Of a stretch of DNA of 64,000 nt, positions 12,545 through 24,700 are shown piece after piece. This DNA comes from Hormiphora californensis (Eukaryota > Ctenophora > Tentaculata > Cydippida > Pleurobrachiidae): the NCBI GenBank assembly GCA_020137815.1, contig CM035354.1:7731487-7795486 (forward strand). The letters run 5' to 3'. Numbering within the stretch: position 1 is the stretch's first letter; every line of letters begins with the position of its first letter. The position numbers and the translations under genes were made by a program. The notes beneath the pieces are model-generated. The model ran no database searches. It was not told the origin of the DNA and saw only the letters and a program-made list of their open reading frames with translations.

Positions 12545-12940
12545 CTGGCTGCAGACCCCATCTGAGCGCACTGAGAATCAGATCGGGGTCCAGTGCCGCC
12601 AAACAGGTCCCTATTGTTTCCTGTCGCCCGTGAGAATGCACTCACTGCTCAGATATACCTGGGCTGACCTGATCTGAACGCCCTGTAGGCTGGTAACAGT
12701 GCAGCTCGTTCTTTAAGGATCAAAACTGTTTTGATCCTCAAAGAGCGAGGTGCATTGTAAAACAGGGTTGGCAGGCGCCGCCAGGCAAATTCTAGCAGTA
12801 GCCGTCCTGTTTGGCGAATGGCGGCGCCAGGCTTCGTTTTGATTTTCAGATCGGATCGGCTTATCCTTTCTGGCGGGGCCGGCCACATTTCGATTCTCAC
12901 AGTCAGATCGGGTCCGGTCGCCGCCAGATTTGTTGGGTTG
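12545..12940. repeat. Cluster of palindromic repeats
   Basis: At least three imperfect copies of the roughly 60 bp CTGGCGGC...GATCGGGT...GCCGCCAG palindrome seen at 11290 and 15267. A separate, near-perfect 50 bp palindrome at about 12702-12752 is centred on ATCAAAACTGTTTTGAT with GCTCGTTCTTT arms. Confidence 0.65.
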
Positions 12941-13061
12941 TCATTGTATTCCACCCATTGGTTCACCCAACACTACACAGTACACACTGTGTGTTCCACG
13001 CCCACTTCTACCTTGTCTCAACAACTTCTACCCGGGTACCCAAAACCAATCTCGGGATTGG

Positions 13062-13270
13062 GAACAACTATGTATAAGTCTTGCAACTATAAGTCTTGCA
13101 ATTATACGCCTGTCAAAAAGGCAATTATTTTAAATGCAATTGCAGATCAATATCATTTGGACACTTTATTAGACGTTTATAAAGGTCGCCAGCCTGTGAA
13201 TTGGACTGGCAGAAAGATAATTGAAACCATAATTGCACAAGAATATCTATTTCAAAACTCCAGCTTTTAA
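13062..13270 (+). CDS. Possible coding fragment of unknown type
   Basis: The open frame ends KKAIILNAIADQYHLDTLL...IIAQEYLFQNSSF. Its composition looks protein-like rather than random, but no family is recognised. The upstream part of the frame reads through palindromic repeats and is not credible. It may be a last exon or a transposon remnant. Confidence 0.25.
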
Positions 13271-13518
13271 ATACCAAAATAAAATAATATCAATCTCTTT
13301 TCAAAAGAAGCACGTACGTAGAGATCTTTTCCAAAACAAAAAGAAAAATACACAAATTGTCTGTTAGACAGGAGGCAGAGTCACCAGTTGTTGAGTGGTG
13401 ACTGGTGACTCACCTCAAGTTGCAGTGTAGGCAAATGAAAGGTGGGACCTGCCCTCAATAACTCTCTATACATCTCTGAAGTGCATCTCCCTGCCCCAAC
13501 AGAACAAACATAGTCTTT

Positions 13519-15052
13519 CTAAATCCCGAACAGACTAAACCTAAACCTCATTGCTTTGAAATGAGGCAACATAGCAGCAAGACACACAGTCCAGATAAAC
13601 ACCACACTATCACAGCGAGATATGGCCGCTCTAAACCCTTTAGCTAGTAGCTCCAGCTGGCCTGGAGTGTTGGGTGAGGGAGGGGGTGAGGTGAGGAAAC
13701 CATGGTACTCCAAGAATTCCTTCAGAGTTGGTTGGTAGAGGGCAATGGGAGGGAAGTATTCCTCTGGACTATCCCGTGTCCACCAGTCTGCTTCACCCAG
13801 CTTGGTGTAGTGGTACCTGGGGAGAAGTGAGGGGGTTGTGAGGGTTGATATTTAGAGGTTATCATCATGGAAATATCACTGAAAGTTAAAACAGATCTAC
13901 TTTTTCTTCCCACCCTAGCTTTGGGACTCACGTGTATTTGACGGCTCGGATGAATTTGGGAGGTCGATCAGGGAATGGGTTGTGTTTTATAAGTGAGAGT
14001 GTATCGGTACTGTTACTAAGCATCTGGTAAGCCATGTGAATAATCCAGGGGTTGTAATCGTAGGAGCCCAGGGCAGCGAACCACATCTGCCAGTCAAGTC
14101 GGGGCTGGTGGGGAATAACAACCTGGGAAGGAGGGGGTATGTTAGGATGGGGCTGGTGGGGAATAACGACCTGGGAAGGAGGGGGGTATGTTAGGATGGG
14201 GCTGGTGGGGAATAACGACCTGGGAAGGAGGGGGGTATGTTAGGATGGGGCTGGTGGGGAATAACGACCTGGGAAGGAGGGGGGTATGTTAGGATGGGGC
14301 TGGTGGGGAATAACAACCTGGGAAGGAGGGGGTATGATAGGATGGGGCTGGTGGGGAATAACAACCTGGGAAGGAGGGGGTATGTTAGTTATATGTACTG
14401 TGTATCACAGCTGTGGTCCAAAGTGCCCAGTTGGACATGAGGTAAGTAGATAACTCAAGGTCCCCCTAGAACTTACAGGTGGAGCTCGTTTGAGGTTGCC
14501 AGGTTTGTAGAAGAACTCGTACTCTTTCCAGCCCCCTTTAGAAACATCCGATCCCTCAATTACAACCTGAGAAGAAGGAGGATATCTGTTATGGGATACC
14601 AATGAAACATAATCATCTTGTGGGTTGAAAAGGATCAGATGGCTGATGATTTCTCTCATTCTATTGCAGAAGGTATGGAAATTCCATGCACTATTGTGTT
14701 GTTATACATCATGTACATCATGTAGTACATCATGTAGTTAGCTAGTTACCTCTGGTCTCCCTCCAACACCCGTCATACTTCTAAACAGTCCGTAGCTATT
14801 CGTGAGATGGTAAGGTTGGGACCTGGGAATGTACTTGTTGTGAGAACTCTAAGAAGACGTGAAAAGTGAAATACTGAGAAAAGAAAGAATGATGAAGAAG
14901 AGAAGGAGAGAAACACACAGACAGAGATGGAAGATTTCAGATTGCAATTGCTCATTCTCTAGTGTTTTGCTTGCGTATGTGTTCTCCGTCCGATTGTGCG
15001 TGCGAATATCTTTCTATTCTTCATCATCCCTCTCTCTCTCTCTCTCTCTCTC

Positions 15053-15092
<40 letters not shown>

Positions 15093-18000
15093 TCTCTCTC
15101 TCTCTTCCAGGCACCATGTCCAACTGGTCAGCTAGACCGTACAACAGCACCCCTAACCGCCGTTCTACACCTCATCACCTTAGTAAACTACCAAGGAACG
15201 GGAGTCGTGGCGGAGAGGAAAATATCGCACATTTTGATGTATGAATTTTTTGTACTTTTAGTTAGCACCTGTCTGGCGGCCCCAGACCCCGTTTTGATCG
15301 GGTCGGTGCCGCCTGACAGGTTAGCACCAAGGAGTTGTATCACGATGGAACCATACTTCACTAGGTTCATTGTTTTGTTTGATCAGTCTCCCCGGTCTAT
15401 AACAGGTGAAAGATGAGAGGATTCTAGAGGTGATACAGCGAACTGCCGAGGAGATCTCACCATCTTATGGATTCTATGGGAAGGACCAACTGAGAAAAGC
15501 CATCAAGAAACGGTTACAGGTACATATATTGGTAAAGTAGCTGGTTTAACCGGTCTTATTATCGGGGGTGTAACATAGAATTCAGCAAGTTAAGTAAATA
15601 CCCCTTGTAATATCCCTCCCTCCCTAGAGGTTTGATGTGGGTCTGGCTAAAGAGGAGATGGGTAGTGCTGTGGAGAAAGCAATGGAGAGTCTTCAATCTA
15701 AATCCCGCTCTATAACGGGACAACTTTATAGAGATCGGATCTTCAACACACTTACTAAAGTCACACTAAAGCAGTATGAAGGGATGACTCAGGCGAACAA
15801 TGATCTCTCGGTGGCTATAGACAACCTTGAATCATGTCATGTGAGTTGATATCTACACACTACCATCCCAGTGGGATTCCTACAACTTCAAACTGACACT
15901 CGCCCTGGCAGAGCATTGACCTGACAGCTCTCACCACTCAACTGAGAGTTGTTCACAACATGTAACTGAGAGTATCATGTACCACTACAAACCACTAACC
16001 CACTAACTCACTACCCACAGGTTAATGAGCTGGAGATAGAAACAGATCGAGACCCAAAGCGCCGCTACAAGCGCTCCGAGTTCCAGGACGATTTAGGGAA
16101 GTTGGACGCTATGAGCAGTGAATCAGAGAAAGTAGGGTTACAGCTGAGACAGTTGACTGATACAATGGAGCAATGCGTGTTTGATCTTGAACGGAACCTA
16201 CACCAGCAGAATCTTTATCTCTCCCTACCGTGATGTTGTGTACACTCAGACAGACAATACAATACAGTTCTACTCAGGTGTCCTGTGTATTAACTTTGAA
16301 TTATCCGGAGCACGGACACAGTGTCAAGCGACTCAAGTATGAACTATATACAACAACTCTAAGAAACCAACAGTGTAATTGAGTGAGGTAATTAAGATGT
16401 GGATCCCAACCTGTGATAAAGGGTCTGAACGCTGAGAGGTAGTTTGTTCTGGGTCTCCTTGTCTAGCTCAGTGAGCGGGTTGAGGGAGATAGCGAACAGA
16501 GATATAGCAACACATGATACAAGGTACACTTGAACCAACTCTCCCAACTTTCTCCACCTGACAGGGATTGGAGGGGTGTTATAACAAGTTTTAGTTGAGA
16601 GAGAGAATGAACCCGAATGAACGCTGAAGTTGCTTTACATTTGAAGTTGAACCTTATTATAAGTTATAAGGTCCTTATAACTTCCTTTATTATTTGAGTT
16701 CATCTATTTGAGAGTGTATAATGTGACCCCTAGTTACCTTGTTGTGTTTGTATTGGTAACGACAGTAACCATGGCAACCACCACTGTTCCACATAGTGAC
16801 GTCACGCCCAGCACAATAGAACACGGCACGGCATGACTGAGGAACCATTGTAACTCAGAGTACCCAAATGTAATGCTGGCACATCTCCCATCCTGACCCA
16901 GATTGAAGAGGGTCCTCAGGAGGTACCCACTTCCAACTAGTGTCAACAGAACTGACAATGTGGGGAGGACACCTGTAATAGTTGAAGGGAGAGTTAGAGA
17001 GGGGTGGAAAAAATAATAAGTTAGAGGTAGGGTGAACCCCAAAATCATCTAAATTTACCAGCATACCCCATTTCTTACCCTCTTAGGGTTGCATCCAAGT
17101 ATTCTTCACAAACTTCACGGGAGCCATGAACAACCGATTTGAGGATTCTCCATGGCAACTTGATCAGTACAGCCAGGGCACCTAGGCCCCCGTTAGAGAT
17201 GGGAGATAGGTACTTTATAAGGGTTGATGCAGGCAGGTAGATAGGCGATCATCGAGAGGATGTTATACACAGGGCACATGTTAGAATGTTAAAGAAGTTG
17301 TAGTTACCAGTTAACATGATGGCCATCATTAGAAACACCTGATATGGGAGGGTAGTGTTCAGAATTGTTAAGATGTTACACGAATTCCTATTATAATAGT
17401 GATGGAGCACAAAATCAGGGGAAATGAGTTTCAAATATTGAATGAGAACAGTACCTGAGCGTAAACACCGAGGGCCCTAATAGCAGGGACTGGAACAAAG
17501 AATAGGAAAGGAAAGATGATCTCTATAAGGTAGGCTCCCACAGTTTCCAGTTGATGTAATACAGTCAGGGGTCTGATGTGCATACCACGCTAGCGGGGTC
17601 GGTACACACTGAGAGAAGGTTGGGAGTTAGTAAATTACACTGATAGATGGAGATTTGGGGTAAAATTTATTTCTGGTAATAATGTTACGGTCTGATTCCC
17701 ACAGATATAACATGTCTCCATGGCCCACGTGTATCAATCTGTCTGTTCAATTCTGTCTGATTGACTCTCCTACCTGACTCTCGTAATGCCAGTTCATGGC
17801 GGTAAGGCCCCACCAAGCAGGACAGTTACTGGTCAACTTGACTACACCAGATGCAAACATGAGCCTGAATGATAGCCATCGGACCACCCACAGAGATATG
17901 AAATCTTGGGGGCTTCTGTAGGAGGGGAGACAAGGGTCAATAGGGAATATGTAGGAGGGGAGACAAGGATTAATAGGGAATATGTAGGAGGGGAGACAAG

Positions 18001-19612
18001 GGTCAATAGGGAATATGGGGAGACAAGGATTAATACAGGGCATATATGTAGGTGGGGAGACAAGGGTCAATATGTAGGTGGGGAGACAAGGGTCAATATG
18101 TAGGTGGGGAGACAAGGGTCAATAGGGAAGGTGGGGAGACAAGGGTTAATAGGGAATATGTAGGTGGGGAGACAGGGGTCAATAGGGAAGGTGGGGAGAC
18201 AAGGGTTAATAGGGAATATGTAGGTGGGGAGACAAGGGTTAGTAGGGAAGGTGGGGAGACAAGGATTAATATGTAGGTGGGGAGACAAGGATTAATACAG
18301 GGCATATATGTAGGTGGGGAGACAAGGGTCAATAAGGAATATGTAGGTGGGGAGACAAGGGTTAATAGGGAATATGTAGGAGGGGAGACAAGGGTTAATA
18401 GGGAATATGTAGGAGGGGAGACAAGGGTTAATATGGAATATGTAGGAGGGGAGACAAGGGTCAATAGGGAAGGAGGGGAGACATGGGCGAATAGAGAATA
18501 TGTAGGAGGGGAGACCCGAGACAAGGGTCAATAGGGAATCAGCATGCGAGATGGGTGTTTGAAATAGGGCTCTGTTTTCTATACTAACCCAGATTTGTTG
18601 GGGAAGAGTGGTGCAACTAGGACACTAAGAAAGGTCGCCTCCAGAAGCAGGATATCCCATTGGAACCACATGAACGTTCTACCAACCTGGGAGAGGGAGG
18701 GTTAGAGTTTGTGGCTCACAAACTTGTTTGAGAGTTAGGGGTTAGGTACATGTTTGTGTGTGAAAGGAAGGGGACGCAAACTTGTGTGAGAGAGGTAGAG
18801 GTCTGCTAATCTGAGCATTGTGAAATCTATTGGTCAAGATCTATCAAAAGAGAGTGCTACCTGGTAGACACTGAAATACAGTCCACCAAGAAGAGCGTAT
18901 GCAGGGCTAACTCGCATAGCGGGGAAGGCAGTCAATAACCCAGCTACCACAATCCCTAGTACACATACCATCTCTGAAGTGGGTATAGTGGGTGTTATAT
19001 TGATAGATTGAAGTTTCTTTAGAGACAGGTGCCACAAGGGTCCCTCTAATCGGTAACAATAACAAGGTTCTTCCTTCTCTCGCATCCATGTAGAAGGTCA
19101 AACAACTTTACGTCATGACTCATACAATGGGTGTACCAGGTACACACTACACAGTGTGCCATACTGTACTCACCTGCAGTTGCCTGTAAGGGTGTATCCA
19201 GAACCTGTGCTATCGTCTTCACACTAAAGCCCCGGGGGGAGGCCTGGTGAGCGGGCATTACTCCACCAATACCATACAACCCTGCAAATAGTAGAGGGAG
19301 TCAGTTTAGTATTGTACAACCACCGGACCATTTTCACTTTTCAGTGTAATCTAGTTTGTACAATGATCCTCGCAAGTCTTGTGACATGAAGTTCAATAAT
19401 CAATCGACAAAATAAGAGGAAGACACGTTACCTGGCCACTGAGTGTAGAGTGAGGCGAATGCAGCGAGGTGGCATAGAGCCATCAGACAGAGGAACCAGT
19501 TCTTAACCCTACTGCTGCTGGGACATGATGGTGGGGGTTCTACCCTTCGTGTCAGGTCACCCTTTTTAGTCTTCTGAGTCTCTTGAGTCTCATCCATAAC
19601 TTTGACACCCAT
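13519..19612 (-). CDS. LMF2: Lipase maturation factor 2, with frame breaks in mid-gene
   Basis: ER multi-pass protein of the LMF family (LMF1 is needed for folding of dimeric lipases). Exons, in reading order: 19432-19612, 19174-19281, 18861-19045, 18589-18686, 17774-17915, 17455-17608, 17079-17338, 16738-16972, 16411-16557, 14750-14822, 14477-14566, 13932-14122, 13519-13816. LMF2 hallmarks include [10 protein letters not shown] near the N-terminus, [63 protein letters not shown] and [17 protein letters not shown]. Exons 1-5 and the last six join in perfect phase, but 17079-17608 does not. The 17455-17608 exon changes frame near 17569-17576, and the next exon has an in-frame TGA at 17249-17251 beside a conserved LDD readable only in another frame. 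ATG 19612 lies 3 bases after a TTCTCTAG acceptor. A plus-strand gene occupies the intron at 14823-16410. Confidence 0.93.
14099..14390. repeat. Tandem repeat duplicating an LMF2 splice acceptor
   Basis: About six copies of a 48-49 bp unit. Each contains, on the minus strand, the CCTTCCCAG acceptor plus the first 18 bases of the LMF2 exon 13932-14122 (GTTGTTATTCCCCACCAG, or GTC.. in some copies). The copy at 14122 joins the real exon; the others lie in the preceding intron. Confidence 0.9.
15111..16233 (+). CDS. Small coiled-coil protein nested in an LMF2 intron, function unknown
   Basis: Coding exons 15116-15238, 15406-15519, 15628-15840 and 16021-16233, all phase 0, give 220 aa. A TCTTCCAG acceptor lies 5 bases before the ATG, after a (TC)n tract. 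The first 40 residues are basic and Ser/Pro/Arg-rich ([19 protein letters not shown]). The rest is predicted helical, with acidic/basic heptad-like patterns and no membrane segment or signal. I do not recognise the family; a small cytoskeletal or complex-subunit protein would fit the composition, but that is a guess. Clean splicing and coding bias argue that it is a real gene. It lies opposite LMF2, wholly within an intron. Confidence 0.75.
15267..15318. repeat. Short palindromic repeat, GATCGGGTC core
   Basis: Left arm CCTGTCTGGCGGCCCCAGAC, loop around GTTTTGAT, right arm ending GTGCCGCCTGACAGG. It lies in the first intron of the nested coiled-coil gene and belongs to the same family as 11290-11350. 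Confidence 0.75.
17925..18535. repeat. Minisatellite, about 33 bp unit
   Basis: Tandem copies of a unit with core GTAGGTGGGGAGACAAGGGT (GGA for GGT in some), with short 23-24 bp variants. It fills the LMF2 intron between exons 17774-17915 and 18589-18686. Long open frames of GGETRVN type on both strands are by-products of the repeat. Confidence 0.92.
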
Positions 19613-19949
19613 CCGCTAGAGAATGGGTGAGGGGTGTTAATTAGAAATGTTTGTGCTAAGATTCAGACTTGATAGTATAGCTGTTAAAATTAATCTCAAA
19701 TGTACTACTGGAATCATAACAAAAAATATTTATTAGTCACACACATACTCACACACATACTCACACTCACACTCACAACCCTTAGAAAACTGAACTATCT
19801 TTGAAAGTCTCTGTGAAGGGACACTGTCAAAGAGAGCCAATATAAAACAGGTACACACAAACACTAGTGAGATGGAAATGATAAACCCTCAAAACCCTTG
19901 TTGTGCAAGGGATTGTCCCACCCTCAACAATACTACAAAACCTATGTTA
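19613..19949. other. Short spacer between NPRL3 and LMF2
   Basis: Same-strand spacer of 337 bp with a short CACACTCAC-rich repeat (19736-19780). It must hold the NPRL3 3' end. The LMF2 ATG is preceded by CCCATTCTCTAG, a good 3' splice site. No other gene is seen. Confidence 0.6.
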
Positions 19950-21518
19950 CTAGTAAAGGTTGGTTGGATGCCGAATTGTCACTAAAAACTCGCTAAATGT
20001 CGTTATAACGTCATGGAGATCAAATGTCTGTAGATTTGTTCTCCACAGTATCTCCTCAGATGTCCTGCCTGTATTGGCATGGGGGAGGACCTTAGCAAAG
20101 TTAGTCAGTACAGTGGCAGGGACGTCCTTCATCTTCAAGGCACGGTTCTGGGAGGGAGACAGATAGTGTTCAAAGTGCTTGTTCTTGATTTCATCCGATA
20201 TTGGGACCCCTCTAGTTAGGCTCGGGTAACTGATCTTCCTGTCCTGTTGAGATTGACACATCTCCTGGACAGCACCAGGAGCAGCCGCACACGTGTCATG
20301 GGCAGGCTTTATATAGACATGGGCAAACAGTTGGACTAGCAACCGTCGTCTTAGCAACCATATAACAATGAGTCGGTAACTGTCAATAGTTTCACGGTCA
20401 CTAAAACAATCTAATATGTCACTGAGGATAGTCCGCTGGGAGAACTTAGCCAGCTCGATGTAGAAATCAAACTTTTTGAATTCCTCCTGAAAGGACCGTG
20501 CCATTTCCGGGTATTCTGTAACACTGACATGATGTGATACCATGTATTCATTGGTCGTTACAATGGGGAAGATGATGATAGCTTTCCGCCACTGTACCAG
20601 TGCAACCACTATCCTACAGACCTCCTGGAAGTCAATATCTATACTCAGGGCGATGTCTTTCAGGCTTCTGAAGTAGGGTTTGGGAAGGTCAAGGAGCATT
20701 ATCAAGGAGGGACAACTATCACAGTTTAGAGACTCCTTGATGTCTTTAGGGGACTCCAGAAGTACAAATGTTTCAAATGGAGCCACCGCTGTTCTTGTGG
20801 CTGTGCTGACCGTGTCAGGACCGGTCTGGAGAAAGAAACTGAAGTTGATGGTGTTGTTGATCAGGATCTTAGCAGAGCGGTGGGTCTTGATGTCATCATA
20901 TACACTTTTCAACACTATCGCCAGGTCGATCTGGCACCCTACCATCCTATCAAATGGGCAGTGCTCTGTTATAACTTGTTTAGAATCATCCACTTTCAGG
21001 ACATCAATATTCTCCTGCCCAGGGATGTCCTCCTCGCTGTATATCTGGTCAATAACTTTGAGGTTCTCTGTCAGGTAACTACACGTCCTCTCTTCATAGG
21101 AGAGTGCCACTGACATCCTGGTAGATAGGGCCAGGAGGGACTCCACAATGGATCTGGGTATATTCCTCTCTACGACAAACACTACGTTATACTTGTAGGT
21201 GCTCTCCGTCCCTGCCATGAAGGGGTATCCAATAAAGAGCAGTGAATCAACTGATACAACCATCTTCCTGCCGCATGCATCACTAGATTTAGGGATCAGA
21301 AGGCCCTGGAGAGATGAGTCACGGAGGTCATCCAGCAGGTCTTTACTGGTCTGTATCTTGGGTGGGGGCTGGTTACCTCGGGGGAATATACCAGCAGAGA
21401 TGGTCCTGTCTTCATTCCTGTTGTCCACATCGTGTGGGTATCTGAAGTATACCTTGGGTCCCTTCATTGCGTTAACTACAAAGATAACGGAGAGGAATCT
21501 GTCCAATTCTGCTGACAT
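19950..21518 (-). CDS. NPRL3: NPRL3, GATOR1 complex subunit
   Basis: Single coding exon of 522 aa, close to the usual NPRL3 length. GATOR1 (DEPDC5-NPRL2-NPRL3) is the GAP for Rag GTPases on the lysosome and restrains mTORC1 when amino acids are low. The N-terminus has the longin-type start (FLSVIFVVNAMKGPKVYFRYP), then VVFVVERNIPRSIVESLLAL and a SYEERTCSYLTE segment. Further on it has VALVQWRKAIIIFP and IVIWLLRRRLLVQLFAHVYI, which match family-conserved blocks, and a C-terminal LHDVITTFSEFLVTIRHP block. A GCCTCTAG acceptor lies 11 bases before the ATG. It sits between glomulin and LMF2 on the same strand with gaps of 243 and 337 bp. Confidence 0.93.
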   Translation of the reverse strand: MSAELDRFLSVIFVVNAMKGPKVYFRYPHDVDNRNEDRTISAGIFPRGNQPPPKIQTSKDLLDDLRDSSLQGLLIPKSSDACGRKMVVSVDSLLFIGYPFMAGTESTYKYNVVFVVERNIPRSIVESLLALSTRMSVALSYEERTCSYLTENLKVIDQIYSEEDIPGQENIDVLKVDDSKQVITEHCPFDRMVGCQIDLAIVLKSVYDDIKTHRSAKILINNTINFSFFLQTGPDTVSTATRTAVAPFETFVLLESPKDIKESLNCDSCPSLIMLLDLPKPYFRSLKDIALSIDIDFQEVCRIVVALVQWRKAIIIFPIVTTNEYMVSHHVSVTEYPEMARSFQEEFKKFDFYIELAKFSQRTILSDILDCFSDRETIDSYRLIVIWLLRRRLLVQLFAHVYIKPAHDTCAAAPGAVQEMCQSQQDRKISYPSLTRGVPISDEIKNKHFEHYLSPSQNRALKMKDVPATVLTNFAKVLPHANTGRTSEEILWRTNLQTFDLHDVITTFSEFLVTIRHPTNLY

Positions 21519-21761
21519 GATGATGGTATCTAGAGGCTGACCGTGGTGATGGAGAGAGTTAGATGCAGGTGTTGGTGTTGGGAAGAGGGATAATTCTGGA
21601 GTTGATCTACATCCTATGGAGAGGGATAGGGGTTAACAGTTTAACTTGGATTACAGGGTGATGGCACCGAACTTCGATTACCAAAACGTTAATAAAACAC
21701 CAAGTAGTTTATGGAAATGGGGTATCAATTAAAAGCAATAAAGTACAAAAATATTAAAATT

Positions 21762-24700
21762 CTAAACCCCTTTTCTTTCACCAAGAACAGCTAATCTAAA
21801 CTTTACTAAATCCAACCGACACAAGGCGACCTCTACCGCTGTATCACGTTCCTTTTGAGATGGCTCCTTGACCATCTCGCCCAATACCGACACACTCATC
21901 TCGCCCTGGCCTTGAGAGGGTGGCGGAGGGGAGCTCTTTGGAGCCCTTAGTTCCATCTCCTTTAGTTGTACCAGACCTTCTACTGTTTTAACAAACCCTG
22001 CAGAGGTATCAGAGGGAAGGAGGTAGAGAAGGGAGAGGGTTGCTAACAGTTTACTGCTTGCCTCCAACACATCAAAAGGCTCTTCACTCAGGATAAAAGA
22101 TAAGATTCGTTTTGATACCGCCCGATCTAGCACACTCTTTTGTTTGGTTATCACACCCCTAAACTGATCAATGAAAAACCCAGAAATATCGGGGGATGAA
22201 TCAGATATGAATCGTTCACACATTTTCAGGAGGGTGGATGTTTTCAGTTTACTAAGAATCACCCGTGCAGTCCTAACTCCCTGTTGTCTGACCGCCTCAC
22301 TGGGATTACTGACCCCCATCTCCAGAATCCGTCTAACAACATCCTCCAGATCAGTCTCAGAGGTGTTAGGAGGGGAGTCAGAGGAGGGTAGGGAGGTTAG
22401 AGTTTTGGAGAAGTGGTGGACAACATCTAGGGCTTGGTGGGAGGACTCCTCGTGAGCTGGGTGGTTAGAAAAGAAAGAGAGTAGCCAGGGGAGGGTAGTT
22501 TTAAAGAGATAGGATGGACTATAAACTAGGGGCATATGGTCCGGGATGGAGTTAACCACTATAACAGAAACAACATCATCATCTCCATTATCTGATGTGA
22601 AACAGTTCCTCAGCACACTCGCCAAGTCAAGTTGAAACTTGGGAAGAATGCCCATAACAGCAGGTGACAATTTAGGTTCTGTTTGCCGGATAATATACCG
22701 CAATACCTCCCTGAATTCTTCAACACACGAACTTTTCAAATCAAACGTCCGTAAACACTCCATTAGAGAGTTGTGAACAGGGTCCAATACAACTTTATCT
22801 TGGCACTGGGAACATATCTCACTCTCCCGTAGTACCCGGGGTAGGGTCTCAGCGAGCCAGGCACTGTTGTATGGTAGGGTGAGGTCGAACAGAGGGAGGA
22901 GGATGGGGAGTGAGAACAGACAGCAGGGTGAGAGTGAGAGTTGTTCACAGCACACCAATACTATCTCCTTGTTGGGACAGGACTCTCTGATAGTAGCTAT
23001 TATTGGCGTGTGGTAGACAGGATCAAAGGTGGGGTGGAGCTTTCTCAGTACTGGTATCAAGTCCATTGTAAGATCGTTTAGAGTGCTGCCGGTATTTTTC
23101 TTTACAAATATTCCCAACTCTGTCAGATCCATACATGACTCTGAAAAAAGAGATGTGTTATTATATGGGATTTATGACCTGAACGTGGATTTAACCCTCC
23201 TAATCTCTAAGAAATATTCCCACCTTAACACCCCTAATCTCTAAGAAACATTCCCACCTTAACCCCCCTAATCTCTAAGAAACATTCCCACCTTAACCAC
23301 CCTAATCTCTAAGAAACATTCCCATTTGACCCACCTTATCTCTAAGAAACATTCCCATTTTGACCCACCTTATCTCTAAGAAACTTTTCCATTTTGACCC
23401 ACCTTATCTCTAAGAAACATTCCCATTTTGACCCACCTTATCTCTAAGAAACTTTTCCATTTTGACCCACCTTATCTCTTAGAAACTTTTCCATTTTAAC
23501 CCACCTTATCTCTAAGAAACATTCCCATTTTGACCCACCTTATCTCTAAGAAACTTTTCCATTTTGACCCACCTTATCTCTAAGAAACATTCCCATTTTG
23601 ACCCACCTTATCTCTAAGAAACTTTTCCATTTTGACCCACCTTATCTCTAAGAAACATTCCCATTTTGACCCACCTTATCTCTAAGAAACATTCCCATTT
23701 TGACCCACCTTATCTCTAAGAAACTTTTCCATTTTAACCCACCTTATCTCTAAGAAACTTTTCCATTTTAACCCTCCTTATCTCTAAGAAACTTTTCCAT
23801 TTTAACCCACCTTATCTCTAAGAAACTTTTCCATTTTAACCCGCGTTATCTCTAAGAAACATTCCCATTTTGACCCACCTGATCTCTAAGAAACTTTTCC
23901 ATTTTGACCCACCTTATCTCTAAGAAACTTTTCCATTTTGACCCACCTTATCTCTAAGAAACATTCCCATTTTGACCCACCTTATCTCTAAGAAACTTTT
24001 CCATTTTGACCCAACTTATCTCTAAGAAACATTCCCATTTTAACCCACCTTATCTCTAAGAAAATTTTCCATTTTGACCCACCTTATCTCTAAGAAACAT
24101 TCCAATTTTGACCCACCTTATCTCTAAGAAACTTTTCCATTTTAACCCACCTTATCTCTAAGAAACTTTTCCATTTTATCCCACCTTATCTCTAAGAAAC
24201 ATTCCCATTTTGACCCACCTTATCTCTAAGAAACATTCCCATTTTAACCCACCTTATCTCTAAGAAACTTTTCCATTTTGACCCACCTTATCTCTAAGAA
24301 ACATTCCCATTTTGACCCACCTTATCTCTAAGAAACATTCCCATTTTAACCCACCTTATCTCTAAGAAACATTCCCATTTTGACCCACCTTATCATATCT
24401 CTAAGAAACATTCACATTTTGACCCACCTTATCTCTAAGAAATATTCCCATTTTAACCCACCTTATCTCTAAGAAACATTCCCATTTTAACCCACCTTAT
24501 CTCTAAGAAACTTTTCCATTTTAACCCACCTTATCTCTAAGAAACATTCCCATTTTAACCCACCTTATCTCTAAGAAACTTTTCCATTTTAACCCACCTT
24601 ATCTCTAAGAAACTTTTCCATTTTGACCCACCTTATCTCTAAGAAACTTTTCCATTTTAACCCACCTTATCTCTAAGAAACTTTTCCATTTTAACTCACC

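Larger units (their letters stand above)
11941..13518. other. NRAMP-LMF2 intergenic region
   Basis: Lies between two convergent genes. It contains a short (GT)n near 12045, a cluster of palindromic repeats (12545-12940) and an open frame ending at 13270. No other gene is supported. Confidence 0.6.

Noticed and set aside
14859-15416. 185-codon plus-strand frame running through (TC)n.
   Set aside because: It is a read-through of the repeat in a frame different from the spliced coiled-coil gene.
17747-18534. Several long open frames rich in GGETRVN or [11 protein letters not shown].
   Set aside because: They are by-products of the 33 bp minisatellite, open in several frames on both strands.
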